Shown piece after piece: positions 50,399 to 58,532 of a stretch of 64,000 nt of DNA. A program made the translations under genes and the position numbers. Origin of the DNA: Actinoplanes lutulentus (lineage in GTDB: Bacteria > Actinomycetota > Actinomycetes > Mycobacteriales > Micromonosporaceae); assembly GCF_003259845.1 (NCBI RefSeq), contig NZ_QLMJ01000016.1:62001-126000 (forward strand), given 5' to 3'. Every line of letters starts with the position of its first letter. Positions within the stretch are counted from its first letter, which is position 1. The notes under the pieces were generated by a model. It searched no databases. It had not been told where the DNA came from and saw only the letters and a program-made list of their open reading frames with translations.

Positions 50399-51427
50399 TC
50401 AGAAGAACGTGATCTCGGATTCTTGGACCTTCGCGGGTGCGCCGGACCGGTGCGCGTGGTGCTCCTCGACCATCGTGTAACGCGAGGACAGCTCGTCCAG
50501 GAGCACATGCGCGTCGAGCGGGGCCTTCCCGGAGGCCGCGGCGGCGGCCACCTCCGGGAACCGGTCGATGTTGTCGCGCAGGTGCTCCAGCATCTGGTTG
50601 ACCCGGTCCTGGAACTGCAGGCTGACCAGCGAGTCGCCGATCTCGCCGCGGATGCCGACGGCGGCCTGCTCCAGATCCTGGGACGAGTCCCGCATCCGGG
50701 ACAGGGTGGTCATCAGGTCGTCCAGGACGGCCTGCACCTCACCGTTGGCGTGGGCGACCGCGGCGCCCTCGTGCTCGGCGCTGGCCTCCGCCGTGGCGAG
50801 CACCGAGGTGATCGCGGCGGCCACCCGGTCCACGTTCTCCACCATGCGTGAGCTGGTGGTCTGCGACCGGTCGGCGAGCTGGCGCACCTCCAGGGCGACC
50901 ACGCCGAACGAGGCGCCGACCGCGCCGGCCCGCTGCGCCTCGATGGCGGCGTTGAGGGCCAGCAGGTTCGTCTGGGCGGCGATCCGGGTCACCTCGCCGG
51001 ACATCTTGCGCAGCTCCTCGTTGAGGCCGAGCAGTGAGTGCAGCTCGGACAGCGACTCGCGTTTGGCGGTGAGGGCTTCGTCGAGCGTGCCGACCACCTC
51101 GCCGAGCCGCTGGCGGCTGCGGTCGAAGGCGCCACCCTGCCCGTCGTCCAGGGCTCCGGAGGACGAGGTCAGCACGGTGTCGAGGTGTTCGACGATGCCG
51201 GCGAACTTCTCGGTCAGCTGGCTGATCGCGTCCTCCATCTGGCTCCGCGACGAGTCGATCTGCGCCGACCAGACCGGCGCGACCGCGCCGGCGAAGGTGG
51301 TCAGGCTCTCCTGTGCCGGGTCGGCCGCCGGTGTGGGTGCCGCGCCGGCGGCCTTGCGGGCCCGCCACTGATATCCGGCGCCGGCCCCGATGACCAGCGC
51401 GATCACGGCGATGAGCAGCTCAGCCAT
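50399..51427 (-). CDS. Methyl-accepting chemotaxis-type signalling protein without a ligand domain
   Basis: The 342-residue protein has one N-terminal membrane helix (residues 3-20) and no periplasmic sensor. The MCP signalling hairpin follows, with the tip AAQTNLLALNAAIEAQRAG near residues 160-185 and FQDRVNQMLEHLRDN toward the end. The tip binds CheA/CheW. The protein ends EITFF, a short aromatic tail. Its ATG lies 8 bases inside the end of cheB. It may carry a cytoplasmic or redox signal, or act as a structural array element. Confidence 0.85.
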   Translation of the reverse strand: MAELLIAVIALVIGAGAGYQWRARKAAGAAPTPAADPAQESLTTFAGAVAPVWSAQIDSSRSQMEDAISQLTEKFAGIVEHLDTVLTSSSGALDDGQGGAFDRSRQRLGEVVGTLDEALTAKRESLSELHSLLGLNEELRKMSGEVTRIAAQTNLLALNAAIEAQRAGAVGASFGVVALEVRQLADRSQTTSSRMVENVDRVAAAITSVLATAEASAEHEGAAVAHANGEVQAVLDDLMTTLSRMRDSSQDLEQAAVGIRGEIGDSLVSLQFQDRVNQMLEHLRDNIDRFPEVAAAAASGKAPLDAHVLLDELSSRYTMVEEHHAHRSGAPAKVQESEITFF

Positions 51428-52502
51428 GCTGGTGAATCACCTCCGCTATCTGGGAAAGTGGCGACTCGCGGTCGGCCGCGCCGAGCGCGACCGCCTCCCG
51501 TGGCATCCCGTGCACCACGCAGGTCGCCTCGTCCTGGGCCACCGTGAACGCGCCGGCCCGGCGCATCTCCAGCAGCCCGCGTGCCCCGTCGTCGCCCATG
51601 CCGGTCATGATCACGCCGACCGCGTCCGGGCCGGCGGCCTTCGCCACCGACCGGAAGAGCACGTCCACCGAGGGCCGGTGCCGGTTGACCGGTGGCCCGT
51701 CGAAGACCCGTACCCGAAATCGGGTATCCATCCGGACGACTTCGAGGTGCCGTCCACCGGCCGCGATCAGCACCTCACCGGGCAGCACCGGGTCACCGTC
51801 CTGGGCTTCGCGTACGCGTACCCGGCACATCGTGTCGAGCCGGGCCGCGAACGCCGCGGTGAACTTCTCCGGCATGTGCTGCACCACAACGACGCCCGGC
51901 CGCCCCGGCAGCAGGGCGGGCAGCACCTTCTCCAGGGCCTGGGTGCCGCCGGTGGACGTGCCGATCGCGATCAGCCGTTCCTCGACTGTCGCCATCGACC
52001 GGGGGCGGGGCGCCGACGGCGCGGTCAGCACCGCGGTCCTGGCTCCCGGACGGCCGGCGCCCGCGCCGACCGGCACACCGCGGGCCTTGCGGCGCTGGCC
52101 GGCGGCGGCCGCGGCGCGGACGGCCGCCACGATGTCGCCGCTGTCGTCCTCGATGAACTTCTTCAGCCCGGTCTGCGGCTTGGCGATCACCGACACCGCT
52201 CCGGCCGACAGCGCCTCCATCGAGATCTCGGCGTTGCGGCTGGTCAGCGTCGAGCAGATGACCACCGGCGTCGGCCGGACCTCCATGATCTTGCGCAGGA
52301 ACGTGAGCCCGTCCATCCGGGGCATCTCCAGGTCCAGGACCACCACGTCGGGCCAGGACTTGTTCATGTGCTCCATGGCGAAGATCGGATCGGGTACGGC
52401 ACCGATCACCTCGATGCCCGGATGCTCCCGTAACCGGGCGGAGAGGACCTGGCGGACCACCGCCGAGTCGTCCACGATCAGCACCCCGATGGACGCGGTC
52501 AT
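51420..52502 (-). CDS. cheB: Chemotaxis methylesterase/glutamine deamidase CheB
   Basis: The 360-residue protein joins a receiver domain (Asp57 in VLDLEMPRMDG) to a methylesterase domain with the triad Ser183 (IGTSTGGTQ), His209 (VQHMPEKF) and Asp304 (MTGMGDDGARG). It removes methyl groups from receptors when phosphorylated by CheA. The ATG at 52502 overlaps the cheD stop (ATGA), and its own stop overlaps the next start. The linker of about 60 residues is rich in Ala, Arg and Pro. Confidence 0.93.
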   Translation of the reverse strand: MTASIGVLIVDDSAVVRQVLSARLREHPGIEVIGAVPDPIFAMEHMNKSWPDVVVLDLEMPRMDGLTFLRKIMEVRPTPVVICSTLTSRNAEISMEALSAGAVSVIAKPQTGLKKFIEDDSGDIVAAVRAAAAAGQRRKARGVPVGAGAGRPGARTAVLTAPSAPRPRSMATVEERLIAIGTSTGGTQALEKVLPALLPGRPGVVVVQHMPEKFTAAFAARLDTMCRVRVREAQDGDPVLPGEVLIAAGGRHLEVVRMDTRFRVRVFDGPPVNRHRPSVDVLFRSVAKAAGPDAVGVIMTGMGDDGARGLLEMRRAGAFTVAQDEATCVVHGMPREAVALGAADRESPLSQIAEVIHQHG

Positions 52503-52987
52503 GCGGTGGCCCCGTCCCCGTCGCGGACCCGGTCGAGGGCCCGCAGCCACACCGCGCCGGTGGCGATGTCGAAGACCAGCCGCCGGGCGCCGGTGCCGCC
52601 GAGCTCGCGGACGGTCAGCGGGAAGCCGTGCGCCTCCAGCAGGCACATGCCCGCTTCGATGTTGTTCGCCGCGACATCCAGCGACGCCGGGGTACGCAGA
52701 TGCGGGAACTGCCTGCCGCCACCGAACATCTTCACCTCGTACTGGCCGGGAGTGGTGTTCGTCCGCTTGATGTCGCGCAGGAAGCAGGTGATGGCGCCGT
52801 CCGCGTACCGGGCGTCGGACGGCTCGGTGGCCGGGCACCGGCCCGGCAGCATGTAGTGGCACATGCCGCCGATCCGCAGCGCCGCGTGCCAGATGGTGAT
52901 CGAGACGCAGGAGCCCAGCACCGTGTGGATGCGGGTGTCGGCGCCGCCGAAGTGGTAGTCACCGGGATGCAGGAGGACCTCAGGCAC
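52499..52987 (-). CDS. cheD: Chemoreceptor glutamine deamidase CheD
   Basis: The 162-residue protein has the deamidase catalytic pair Cys27 (HTVLGSCVSI) and His44 (GMCHYMLPG), in the same positions as in known CheD proteins. It converts receptor Gln to Glu. It is placed between cheR and cheB with overlaps of a few bases on each side, so stoichiometry is set by translation. CheD in an actinomycete che operon is a marker of the CheD-using chemotaxis type, but no CheC is seen. Confidence 0.9.
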   Translation of the reverse strand: MPEVLLHPGDYHFGGADTRIHTVLGSCVSITIWHAALRIGGMCHYMLPGRCPATEPSDARYADGAITCFLRDIKRTNTTPGQYEVKMFGGGRQFPHLRTPASLDVAANNIEAGMCLLEAHGFPLTVRELGGTGARRLVFDIATGAVWLRALDRVRDGDGATA

Positions 52988-53816
52988 GGCCGTCGCCGTC
53001 CAGCCGGTAGATCGACGGCTCCACCATCCGCAGCTTCGACGGGATCGCGTTGAGCGACTCGGAGCTGCCGATGATCAGGTGGCCGCCGGGCACCAGCATG
53101 TCCTGCAGCCGCGGGATCAGCGACTTCTTCGTCTCCACGTCGAAGTAGATCATCACGTTGCGCAGCATGATCACGTCGAAGCGGCCGAGCCCGCTGAAGT
53201 CCTGGATCAGGTTGCGGCAGTGGAACCGCACCTTGGACCGCAGCTCGCGGTTCACCGTCATCAGGCCCTCGTACTCGTCGCGACCCTTCAGGCAGAACCG
53301 GCGCAGCATCTGCCGCGGGATCTTCTCGGCCGCCGCGATCGGATACAGCCCGGTACGCGCACCCTCCACGACCCGGGTGGAGATGTCCGTGCCGACGATC
53401 TCCCAGGTCCCGCCGGGCAGCGTGTCGGCCAGGACCATCGCCGCCGTGTACGCCTCCTCGCCGGTCGAGCTGGCCGCACTCCACAGCCGGAACGTGCGCC
53501 CGGCGGCCCGTTTCGGCAGCACCTCACGCCGCAGGTACTCGAAGTGCCGGGGCTCGCGGAAGAAGAACGTCTCGTTGGTGGTGAGCAGGTCGACGAGCTG
53601 CCGCAGCTCCCGCTCGTCGCGGTGGTCCCGCAGCAGCCGCACGTAGTCGGAGAACCCGGCCAGCCCGAGCGCCCGGACCCGCTTGTCCAGCCGGCTGGAG
53701 ACCAGCGCCTCCTTGCCCGGCGCGAGACTGATGCCGGTGTGCTCGTGCAGCACACCGGTGATGTAGTCGAAGTCGGCGCGGCTGATCGTGCGCGCGACGG
53801 CGTTCGGGGCGGTCAC
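52980..53816 (-). CDS. cheR: Chemotaxis protein methyltransferase CheR
   Basis: The 278-residue protein has the CheR N-terminal helical domain and the SAM-binding domain with RLWSAASSTGEEAYT, then the acidic IVGTDIS and the GRFDVIMLRNVMIYF segment. It methylates glutamates of the MCPs using S-adenosylmethionine. Its start overlaps the cheW stop by a few bases and its 3' end overlaps cheD by 8 bases. Confidence 0.92.
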   Translation of the reverse strand: MTAPNAVARTISRADFDYITGVLHEHTGISLAPGKEALVSSRLDKRVRALGLAGFSDYVRLLRDHRDERELRQLVDLLTTNETFFFREPRHFEYLRREVLPKRAAGRTFRLWSAASSTGEEAYTAAMVLADTLPGGTWEIVGTDISTRVVEGARTGLYPIAAAEKIPRQMLRRFCLKGRDEYEGLMTVNRELRSKVRFHCRNLIQDFSGLGRFDVIMLRNVMIYFDVETKKSLIPRLQDMLVPGGHLIIGSSESLNAIPSKLRMVEPSIYRLDGDGRA

Positions 53817-54391
53817 GGCGATCCCGGTTCGACCGGCACGCCACCACTTTCCATCGGCGAGGACGACTGCTGCGCGAGATCGCTGAGCCGGACCATGTCG
53901 CTGATGGACAACACATGGCTGATGTCCAGAAGAATGAGGAAATCGTTGTCGCGGCGGGCCATGCCGCTGATGTAATCCGCGCGGATCCCGGCGCCGAACG
54001 CGGGCGCCGGCTCGATGTCGTCGGGCTGCAGCGTCACGACCTTGGTCGCCGAATCCACCAGGATGCCGATGTCCTGCCCGTCCGCGGCGCCTCGGTCATC
54101 GGAGTCCAGGTCGGCGATCTCGGCCAGCGACGAATCCTGGATGTGCACGATGATGATGCTGGTCCGCCGGGCGATGGTGGTGCTGCCCCGGGCAAACCGG
54201 ATGGCGATGTCGATGACCGGGACCGCCCGGCCGCGCAGATTGATGACGCCGCGAATGAAGTCCGGCATCATCGGCACCACGGTGAGCGCGCGGTACTCGA
54301 GGATCTCCGTCACGTGGAAGATGTCGAGCGCGTAAGCCTCGCCGTTGAGCGTGAACGTCAGGTACCGCCCGGCTTCGGTAACCGTGTTCAC
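53813..54391 (-). CDS. cheW: Chemotaxis coupling protein CheW
   Basis: The 192-residue protein is a CheW domain (FTLNGEAYALDIFHVTEILEY, PMMPDFIRGVINLRGRAVPVIDI) with a C-terminal extension of about 30 residues. It links receptors to CheA. I take the GTG at 54391 because GGGGGAGGGA lies directly in front of it, while the ATG at 54421 has no ribosome site. It is the first gene of the eight-gene minus-strand operon and its promoter must lie between 54392 and 54597. Confidence 0.9.
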   Translation of the reverse strand: MNTVTEAGRYLTFTLNGEAYALDIFHVTEILEYRALTVVPMMPDFIRGVINLRGRAVPVIDIAIRFARGSTTIARRTSIIIVHIQDSSLAEIADLDSDDRGAADGQDIGILVDSATKVVTLQPDDIEPAPAFGAGIRADYISGMARRDNDFLILLDISHVLSISDMVRLSDLAQQSSSPMESGGVPVEPGSP

Positions 54392-54523
54392 TGCGCGTCC
54401 CTCCCCCGGTTTTCCCCTCATCGCATTTGATCAGATTCTTCCGGTGCGGCGCGGTGGATCGAGGACTTAGACGTGAATGCCGTTCCCTGTCCGGTTCGCG
54501 AATCGGGGTTGAATACGTTTCGC

Positions 54524-54548
54524 CAAATCGTGATGCCCGCGTCGATAA
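54524..54548 (+). promoter_or_regulatory. Sigma28/WhiG-like promoter in front of the divergent MCP
   Basis: CAAA at 54524-54527 and GTCGATAA at 54541-54548 are spaced 13 bases, close to the TAAA-N15-GCCGATAA consensus of FliA/WhiG-type sigma factors. The -10-like box lies 49 bases before the MCP ATG. A motility sigma factor would fit a chemotaxis gene of a motile spore. It is a near match, not an exact one. Confidence 0.5.
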
Positions 54549-54597
54549 GCTGGGCCGGTCGTGGCGGGGCCGCCATGCCGGACGGGGGATTCTTTCC

Positions 54598-56319
54598 ATG
54601 GCCGAGTCGTCGGAAGCACGCCAACAGCGCGGCAGGGGCGGGTTCCGGGACCTGCCGATCGCCTGGAAACTGCGCGGGCTCGCCGGGATCGTCTGCACTC
54701 TGCTGGTCCTGATCGGCGTGGTCGGCATCGTCCAGCTCAGCAACACCCAGGACCGGCTGGCGCACCTCTACAACAGCAACCTGCACGACGTACGTCTGCT
54801 CGGCGAGATCGCCACCGATTACAAGGAAGTCAGGTTGCGGCTGCGGGCCGTGGCGCTGGCCACCACCGAGGAGGAGAACACCAATTCCCTCCAGACTCTG
54901 GACGCCTCGGTCGCCGCGCTGGACCAGGTGTGGGCCGAGTTCGCCCCGTCGCCGCAGAACGACGTCGATCAGCAGGCGTTTGTCACGGCCTGGTCCGCGT
55001 ACAAAACGCTCTTGACCGAGAAGTTGCGGCCGCTGGCCGCAGCGAGTCGCATCGCGGAGTTCAACAAGACGGTCAGTGAGAGCGTGACGCCGCTGTCCAA
55101 CGCCATCAACACGTCGCTCGACAACCTGATCACCAGGGACGATGCGGCGGCGAAGGCGTCGCTGGACGAGTCGGCGGACGCTTACGACACCGCGCGCATC
55201 GTGCTGATCGGCCTGATGGTCGCGGCGCTGCTACTGACGTTCACCGTGGTCCAGTTCATCATCCGCGCGGTCGGGCGGCCGCTGCGCGACACCGTCACCG
55301 TGCTCACCGCGCTCGCGCAGGGACGCCTCGACCAGCGGGTCGACGTCACCAGCCGCGACGAGGTCGGCCGGATGGGCACCGCGCTCAACAGCGCCCTCGA
55401 CCGGCTCAGCGACACCGTCAGCACCGTGGTGGAGTCCGCGTCCCAGCTCAACAGCGCGTCGCTGCAGATCAGCGGCGCCTCGCAGAGCCTCTCGCAGGCC
55501 GCCACCGAACAGGCCGCCAGCGTCGAGGAGACCACCGCGAGCATGGAGCAGATGACCGCGGGCATCAGCCAGAACAGCGAGAACGCGACCGCCACTGAGG
55601 GCATCGCCACCACCACGGCGGCCGAGGCTCAGGAGGGCGGCGACGCCGTGCAGCGCACCGTGGCCGCGATGAAGGAGATCACCAGCAAGATCGGGATCAT
55701 CGACGACATCGCGTTCCAGACCAACATGCTGGCGCTCAACGCCACCATCGAGGCGGCCCGCGCCGGCGAGCACGGCAAGGGTTTCGCCGTGGTCGCCACC
55801 GAGGTCGGCAAGCTGGCCGAACGCAGCCAGGTCGCCGCCCAGGAGATCAGCGAGCTGGCGGCCGGGAGCGTGCAGACCGCGGAACGCGCCGGCGATCTGC
55901 TCAACACCATGATCCCGAGCATCATCCGGACGTCCGACCTGGTGCAGGAGATCGCCGCCGCGAGCGGCGAGCAGTCCACCGGGGTACGCCAGATCAACAT
56001 CGCGATGTCGCAGATCGGCAAGGTCACCGAGCAGACGGCGTCGTCCAGTGAGGAGCTGGCGGCCACCGCCGAGCAGATGTCGGCGCAGACCGCCCAGCTC
56101 ACCGCCCTGATGGACTTCTTCCACGTCGGCGGTTCGGCCCGCGCGTCGGCCCCGCGCACGTTCGACGGCGGCAGCGGCGGAGCGCGCTGGGGCGCCACCA
56201 ACAGCCCGTACCGAGCCGGGTGGGACCGCGGCGGCGCCTACAACGAGAACTCGGCGCCGGTGATGAGCGGTGCCGGCACACAGACCCTCGATCTGGAGAA
56301 CAAGTTCGACCGGTTCTGA
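54598..56319 (+). CDS. Transmembrane methyl-accepting chemotaxis protein
   Basis: The 573-residue receptor has membrane helices at about 28-50 and 199-222, with a four-helix-bundle-type external domain of about 145 residues between them. HAMP follows (225-277), then the coiled signalling domain with tip AFQTNMLALNATIEAARAGE near residues 380-400. Its C-terminal about 40 residues are Gly/Ser/Asn-rich and end KFDRF, in place of a usual NWETF tether. ATG at 54598 is preceded by GGGGG. It is divergent from cheW. Confidence 0.92.
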   Translation: MAESSEARQQRGRGGFRDLPIAWKLRGLAGIVCTLLVLIGVVGIVQLSNTQDRLAHLYNSNLHDVRLLGEIATDYKEVRLRLRAVALATTEEENTNSLQTLDASVAALDQVWAEFAPSPQNDVDQQAFVTAWSAYKTLLTEKLRPLAAASRIAEFNKTVSESVTPLSNAINTSLDNLITRDDAAAKASLDESADAYDTARIVLIGLMVAALLLTFTVVQFIIRAVGRPLRDTVTVLTALAQGRLDQRVDVTSRDEVGRMGTALNSALDRLSDTVSTVVESASQLNSASLQISGASQSLSQAATEQAASVEETTASMEQMTAGISQNSENATATEGIATTTAAEAQEGGDAVQRTVAAMKEITSKIGIIDDIAFQTNMLALNATIEAARAGEHGKGFAVVATEVGKLAERSQVAAQEISELAAGSVQTAERAGDLLNTMIPSIIRTSDLVQEIAAASGEQSTGVRQINIAMSQIGKVTEQTASSSEELAATAEQMSAQTAQLTALMDFFHVGGSARASAPRTFDGGSGGARWGATNSPYRAGWDRGGAYNENSAPVMSGAGTQTLDLENKFDRF

Positions 56320-56323
56320 GCCC

Positions 56324-56959
56324 TCAGCGTGCCGCGGTCAGCTGTGCGGCGACGCCGTCGGTGAACCACTGCTGGAACCGCTCGGCCGGCCAGCCCCGCC
56401 GGCGCACCAGCCAGTCGTAGTTGCGGACGTCCTGGGCCAGCCACAACACGTCGGCCGCCTGTTCCGTGTCCAGCCGGACCTCGCCGGTCGCGACCAGGTC
56501 GGCGGCGAACATCAGCATGCCGCGATGGCGTTCGTCGAGGTTCTTGCGCCAGATCGCGGCGGCGTCGGTGTCCGCGGTCGCCGCGCCGGCCAGCGCCAGC
56601 ATGACGTCTGCCTGCCGGGCGTGGATCTCGGTGAGGTGCCGGGCGAACCTGTCGAGTTTCGCCCGCAGGCCGGTTGCCGCACGGATCTCCGCGACGAACG
56701 CGCGCTCCGGCAGCGGCACCTGCTCGTCGTCGCCGGCCAGGGTGACGTCGACCAGGTCGGAGAGCAGCTGACGTTTGCTGCCGAACACCGCGTACACGGT
56801 CTGCACGGCGACACCGGCCTCGGCGGCGACCGCGGTGAGCGGGGTGGCGGCGTACCCGGGAGCGACGAACAGCGTGGCGGCCGCGTCGAGGATCGCGCGG
56901 CGGGTCTGCCGGGCCTGCTCCTCGCGGCGCGGCGACACATAACGCCGGTTGACAGTCAC
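56324..56959 (-). CDS. TetR-family regulator
   Basis: The 211-residue protein starts VTVNRRYVSPRREEQARQTRRAIL, and has the TetR HTH (TPLTAVAAEAGVAVQTVYAVF) in residues about 15-60. The rest is an all-helical ligand domain. GTG at 56959 is chosen because the frame upstream crosses the operator. It lies divergent from a methyltransferase gene and the 64-base gap is dominated by a perfect palindrome that it very probably binds. It is likely an autorepressor and a repressor of the methyltransferase. Confidence 0.88.
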   Translation of the reverse strand: MTVNRRYVSPRREEQARQTRRAILDAAATLFVAPGYAATPLTAVAAEAGVAVQTVYAVFGSKRQLLSDLVDVTLAGDDEQVPLPERAFVAEIRAATGLRAKLDRFARHLTEIHARQADVMLALAGAATADTDAAAIWRKNLDERHRGMLMFAADLVATGEVRLDTEQAADVLWLAQDVRNYDWLVRRRGWPAERFQQWFTDGVAAQLTAAR

Positions 56960-56977
56960 CCCGGCAGGGTAGTCCAC

Positions 56978-57006
56978 TATTGGATAGAGCACGGCTCTAT
57001 CCAATA
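56978..57006. promoter_or_regulatory. Perfect 29-bp palindrome, TetR operator
   Basis: Arms TATTGGATAGAGC (56978-56990) and GCTCTATCCAATA (56994-57006) are exact reverse complements around a 3-base centre. The element sits between the TetR start (56959) and the methyltransferase ATG (57024), so binding would cover both promoters. Its size and symmetry are typical for a TetR dimer or pair of dimers. Confidence 0.85.
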
Positions 57007-57023
57007 ACAGCGAGGTGGTTCTC

Positions 57024-57845
57024 ATGACCAGCACCGCGGCTTTCTGGGCGCAAGCGGCCCCCGGCTGGATCACCCAGGCCGACCGGCAGGACGAGATCGG
57101 CCGGCCATTGGGGGCGGTGGCGCTGGATCAGCTCCGGGCCCGGCCCGGTGAGCGGATCCTCGACGTCGGCTGCGGATGCGGCGGCACCACCGCCGAGATC
57201 GCACGCCTGGTCGGGCCGGAGGGCAGTGCGGTGGGGCTCGACTTCGCCGAGGAGATGGTGCGGGCCGCGCGGAAGCGGTTCGGGCTCGGCCCGGAATTCC
57301 TGGTCGGCGACATCGAGGCCCTGGAGGTCGTGCCCGGGGCGCCGTTCGACGCGGCGTACTCGCGGATGACGCTGATGCTGCTCAGCGACCCGGTCGCCGG
57401 GCTGTCCACGGTCCGGCGGTCACTGCGCGCGGGTGGCCGGCTGGCCGCGACGGTGTTCCGCGACGGCGGGGCGAACCCGTGGCTACCGGCGGCGGTTCGT
57501 GGCGCGGCGCCTCATGTGGGGCCGTTGCCGCCGATGCCGGCCGGGGACGAGCCGGGGCCGTTCGCGTTCGCGGATCCGGCGCGCGTGACCCGGATTCTCG
57601 GAGCGGCAGGTTTCAACACCATCACGATCGAGCCGCACGACGTCATGCTCGACGCACCGGACGAGCCGGACATTGTGGCCGAATGGCTGATCGAGGTGGG
57701 TCCGGCCGGTGGCGCGTACCGCCGGGCCGCACCGGACGCGCAGCGATCCGCCCGCGCCGGGGTGGCGGGATTGCTCGAACCTTTCCGGCGCCACGGCGGA
57801 TATCGGCTGCCGTCCGGCCTCTGGTCGATCACCGCGATCGCCTGA
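57024..57845 (+). CDS. SAM-dependent methyltransferase, class I
   Basis: The 273-residue enzyme has the SAM motif ERILDVGCGCGGTTAE, an acidic second motif GLDFAEEMVRAARKR and a GDIEALEV segment. The length fits small-molecule methyltransferases of the UbiE/arsenite type. The substrate is unknown. GAGGTGG lies just before the ATG at 57024. It is under the shared palindrome and is followed by a long-stem terminator. Confidence 0.88.
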   Translation: MTSTAAFWAQAAPGWITQADRQDEIGRPLGAVALDQLRARPGERILDVGCGCGGTTAEIARLVGPEGSAVGLDFAEEMVRAARKRFGLGPEFLVGDIEALEVVPGAPFDAAYSRMTLMLLSDPVAGLSTVRRSLRAGGRLAATVFRDGGANPWLPAAVRGAAPHVGPLPPMPAGDEPGPFAFADPARVTRILGAAGFNTITIEPHDVMLDAPDEPDIVAEWLIEVGPAGGAYRRAAPDAQRSARAGVAGLLEPFRRHGGYRLPSGLWSITAIA

Positions 57846-57852
57846 TGAAACG

Positions 57853-57893
57853 CCGAATGGCGGCCCGCTGAAATTCAGCGAACCGCCATTCGG
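57853..57893. terminator. Long nested bidirectional terminator hairpin
   Basis: CCGAATGGCGG (57853-57863) pairs with CCGCCATTCGG (57883-57893), and inside it CGCTGAA (57866-57872) pairs with TTCAGCG (57874-57880). It separates the convergent methyltransferase and cspA genes and starts 8 bases after the methyltransferase stop. It is a good terminator for both strands, although no long T tract is present. Confidence 0.85.
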
Positions 57894-57906
57894 TCTTAAA
57901 CCAAGA

Positions 57907-58110
57907 TCAGATGACGCGGATGTCCGACGCCTGCGGGCCCTTGGCGCCCTGGGTGATCTCGAACTCCACCCGCTGGTTCTCCTCGAGGCTGCGGAAGCCA
58001 CTCGCGGAGATGGCGGAGAAGTGGGCGAAGACGTCAGCGCCGCCGTCGTCCTGGCTGATGAAGCCGAAGCCCTTGTCGGCGTTGAACCACTTCACGGTAC
58101 CTGTAGCCAT
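57907..58110 (-). CDS. cspA: Cold-shock protein, CspA family
   Basis: The 67-residue protein has the RNA-binding motifs KWFNADKGFGFIS and DVFAHFSAI, the length and start of the CspA family. It binds RNA as a chaperone. GAAGGAG sits before the ATG. The upstream untranslated region is long and structured: a hairpin with a U run lies about 95 bases upstream on the same strand. Confidence 0.95.
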   Translation of the reverse strand: MATGTVKWFNADKGFGFISQDDGGADVFAHFSAISASGFRSLEENQRVEFEITQGAKGPQASDIRVI

Positions 58111-58200
58111 GTCTGCTCCTTCGCGAGCTCGGAGACCACACTGTGCGATCTCTCACGCCGCCGCGTTGATTCACCCGCGTCTGAACCGACACGACCAACG

Positions 58201-58242
58201 AAAAAGCGCCTAAACGGAATCATCAGATGACCCATCAGGCGC
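58201..58242 (-). terminator. Hairpin with U run upstream of cspA (attenuator or small-RNA terminator)
   Basis: On the minus strand GCGCCT pairs with AGGCGC (58237-58242 and 58206-58211) and is directly followed by TTTTT (58205-58201). That is a rho-independent terminator pattern, about 90 bases before the cspA start. No gene precedes it on that strand, so it could end a small RNA or act as a temperature-dependent attenuator in the cspA leader. The 25-base loop is long, so the stem is modest in strength. Confidence 0.55.
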
Positions 58243-58269
58243 CAAAAACGTCTACTGAAATCAAAACTG

Positions 58270-58325
58270 CAACGAGGGAACCGTATCACAGAACCGGCCG
58301 CTGTCTGCCCACAACGAGGGAACCG
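58270..58325. repeat. Direct repeat of CAACGAGGGAACCG
   Basis: The 14-mer CAACGAGGGAACCG occurs at 58270-58283 and 58312-58325, 42 bases apart start to start. It lies in the cspA upstream region, where it may be a protein-binding site. Confidence 0.7.
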
Positions 58326-58532
58326 GCGAGTTCGCGTACGCTGGGTGCAGGACCAGTTCGTCAGCATCATCGGCGGCCCGGCGCTCTCACCGGCGCACTG
58401 GTAAAGCCGCGATGACCCACTGGCGCCCCCTTCAGCGATCTCACCCGCCGCTGCGCCGGCGGTGACTCATGGCTGATGAGCACCGGTCCTACTTGGTTCT
58501 GCTGAGCGACACCGACACCACAGGAGCACCTC

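Larger units (their letters stand above)
58111..58532. other. 422-base intergenic region between cspA and a divergent gene
   Basis: On the minus strand the part nearest cspA is its leader. A terminator-like hairpin lies at 58201-58242 and two copies of CAACGAGGGAACCG at 58270 and 58312. No other gene is convincing; small frames here lack ribosome sites. The right end carries the promoter of the hypothetical gene at 58533. Confidence 0.6.
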
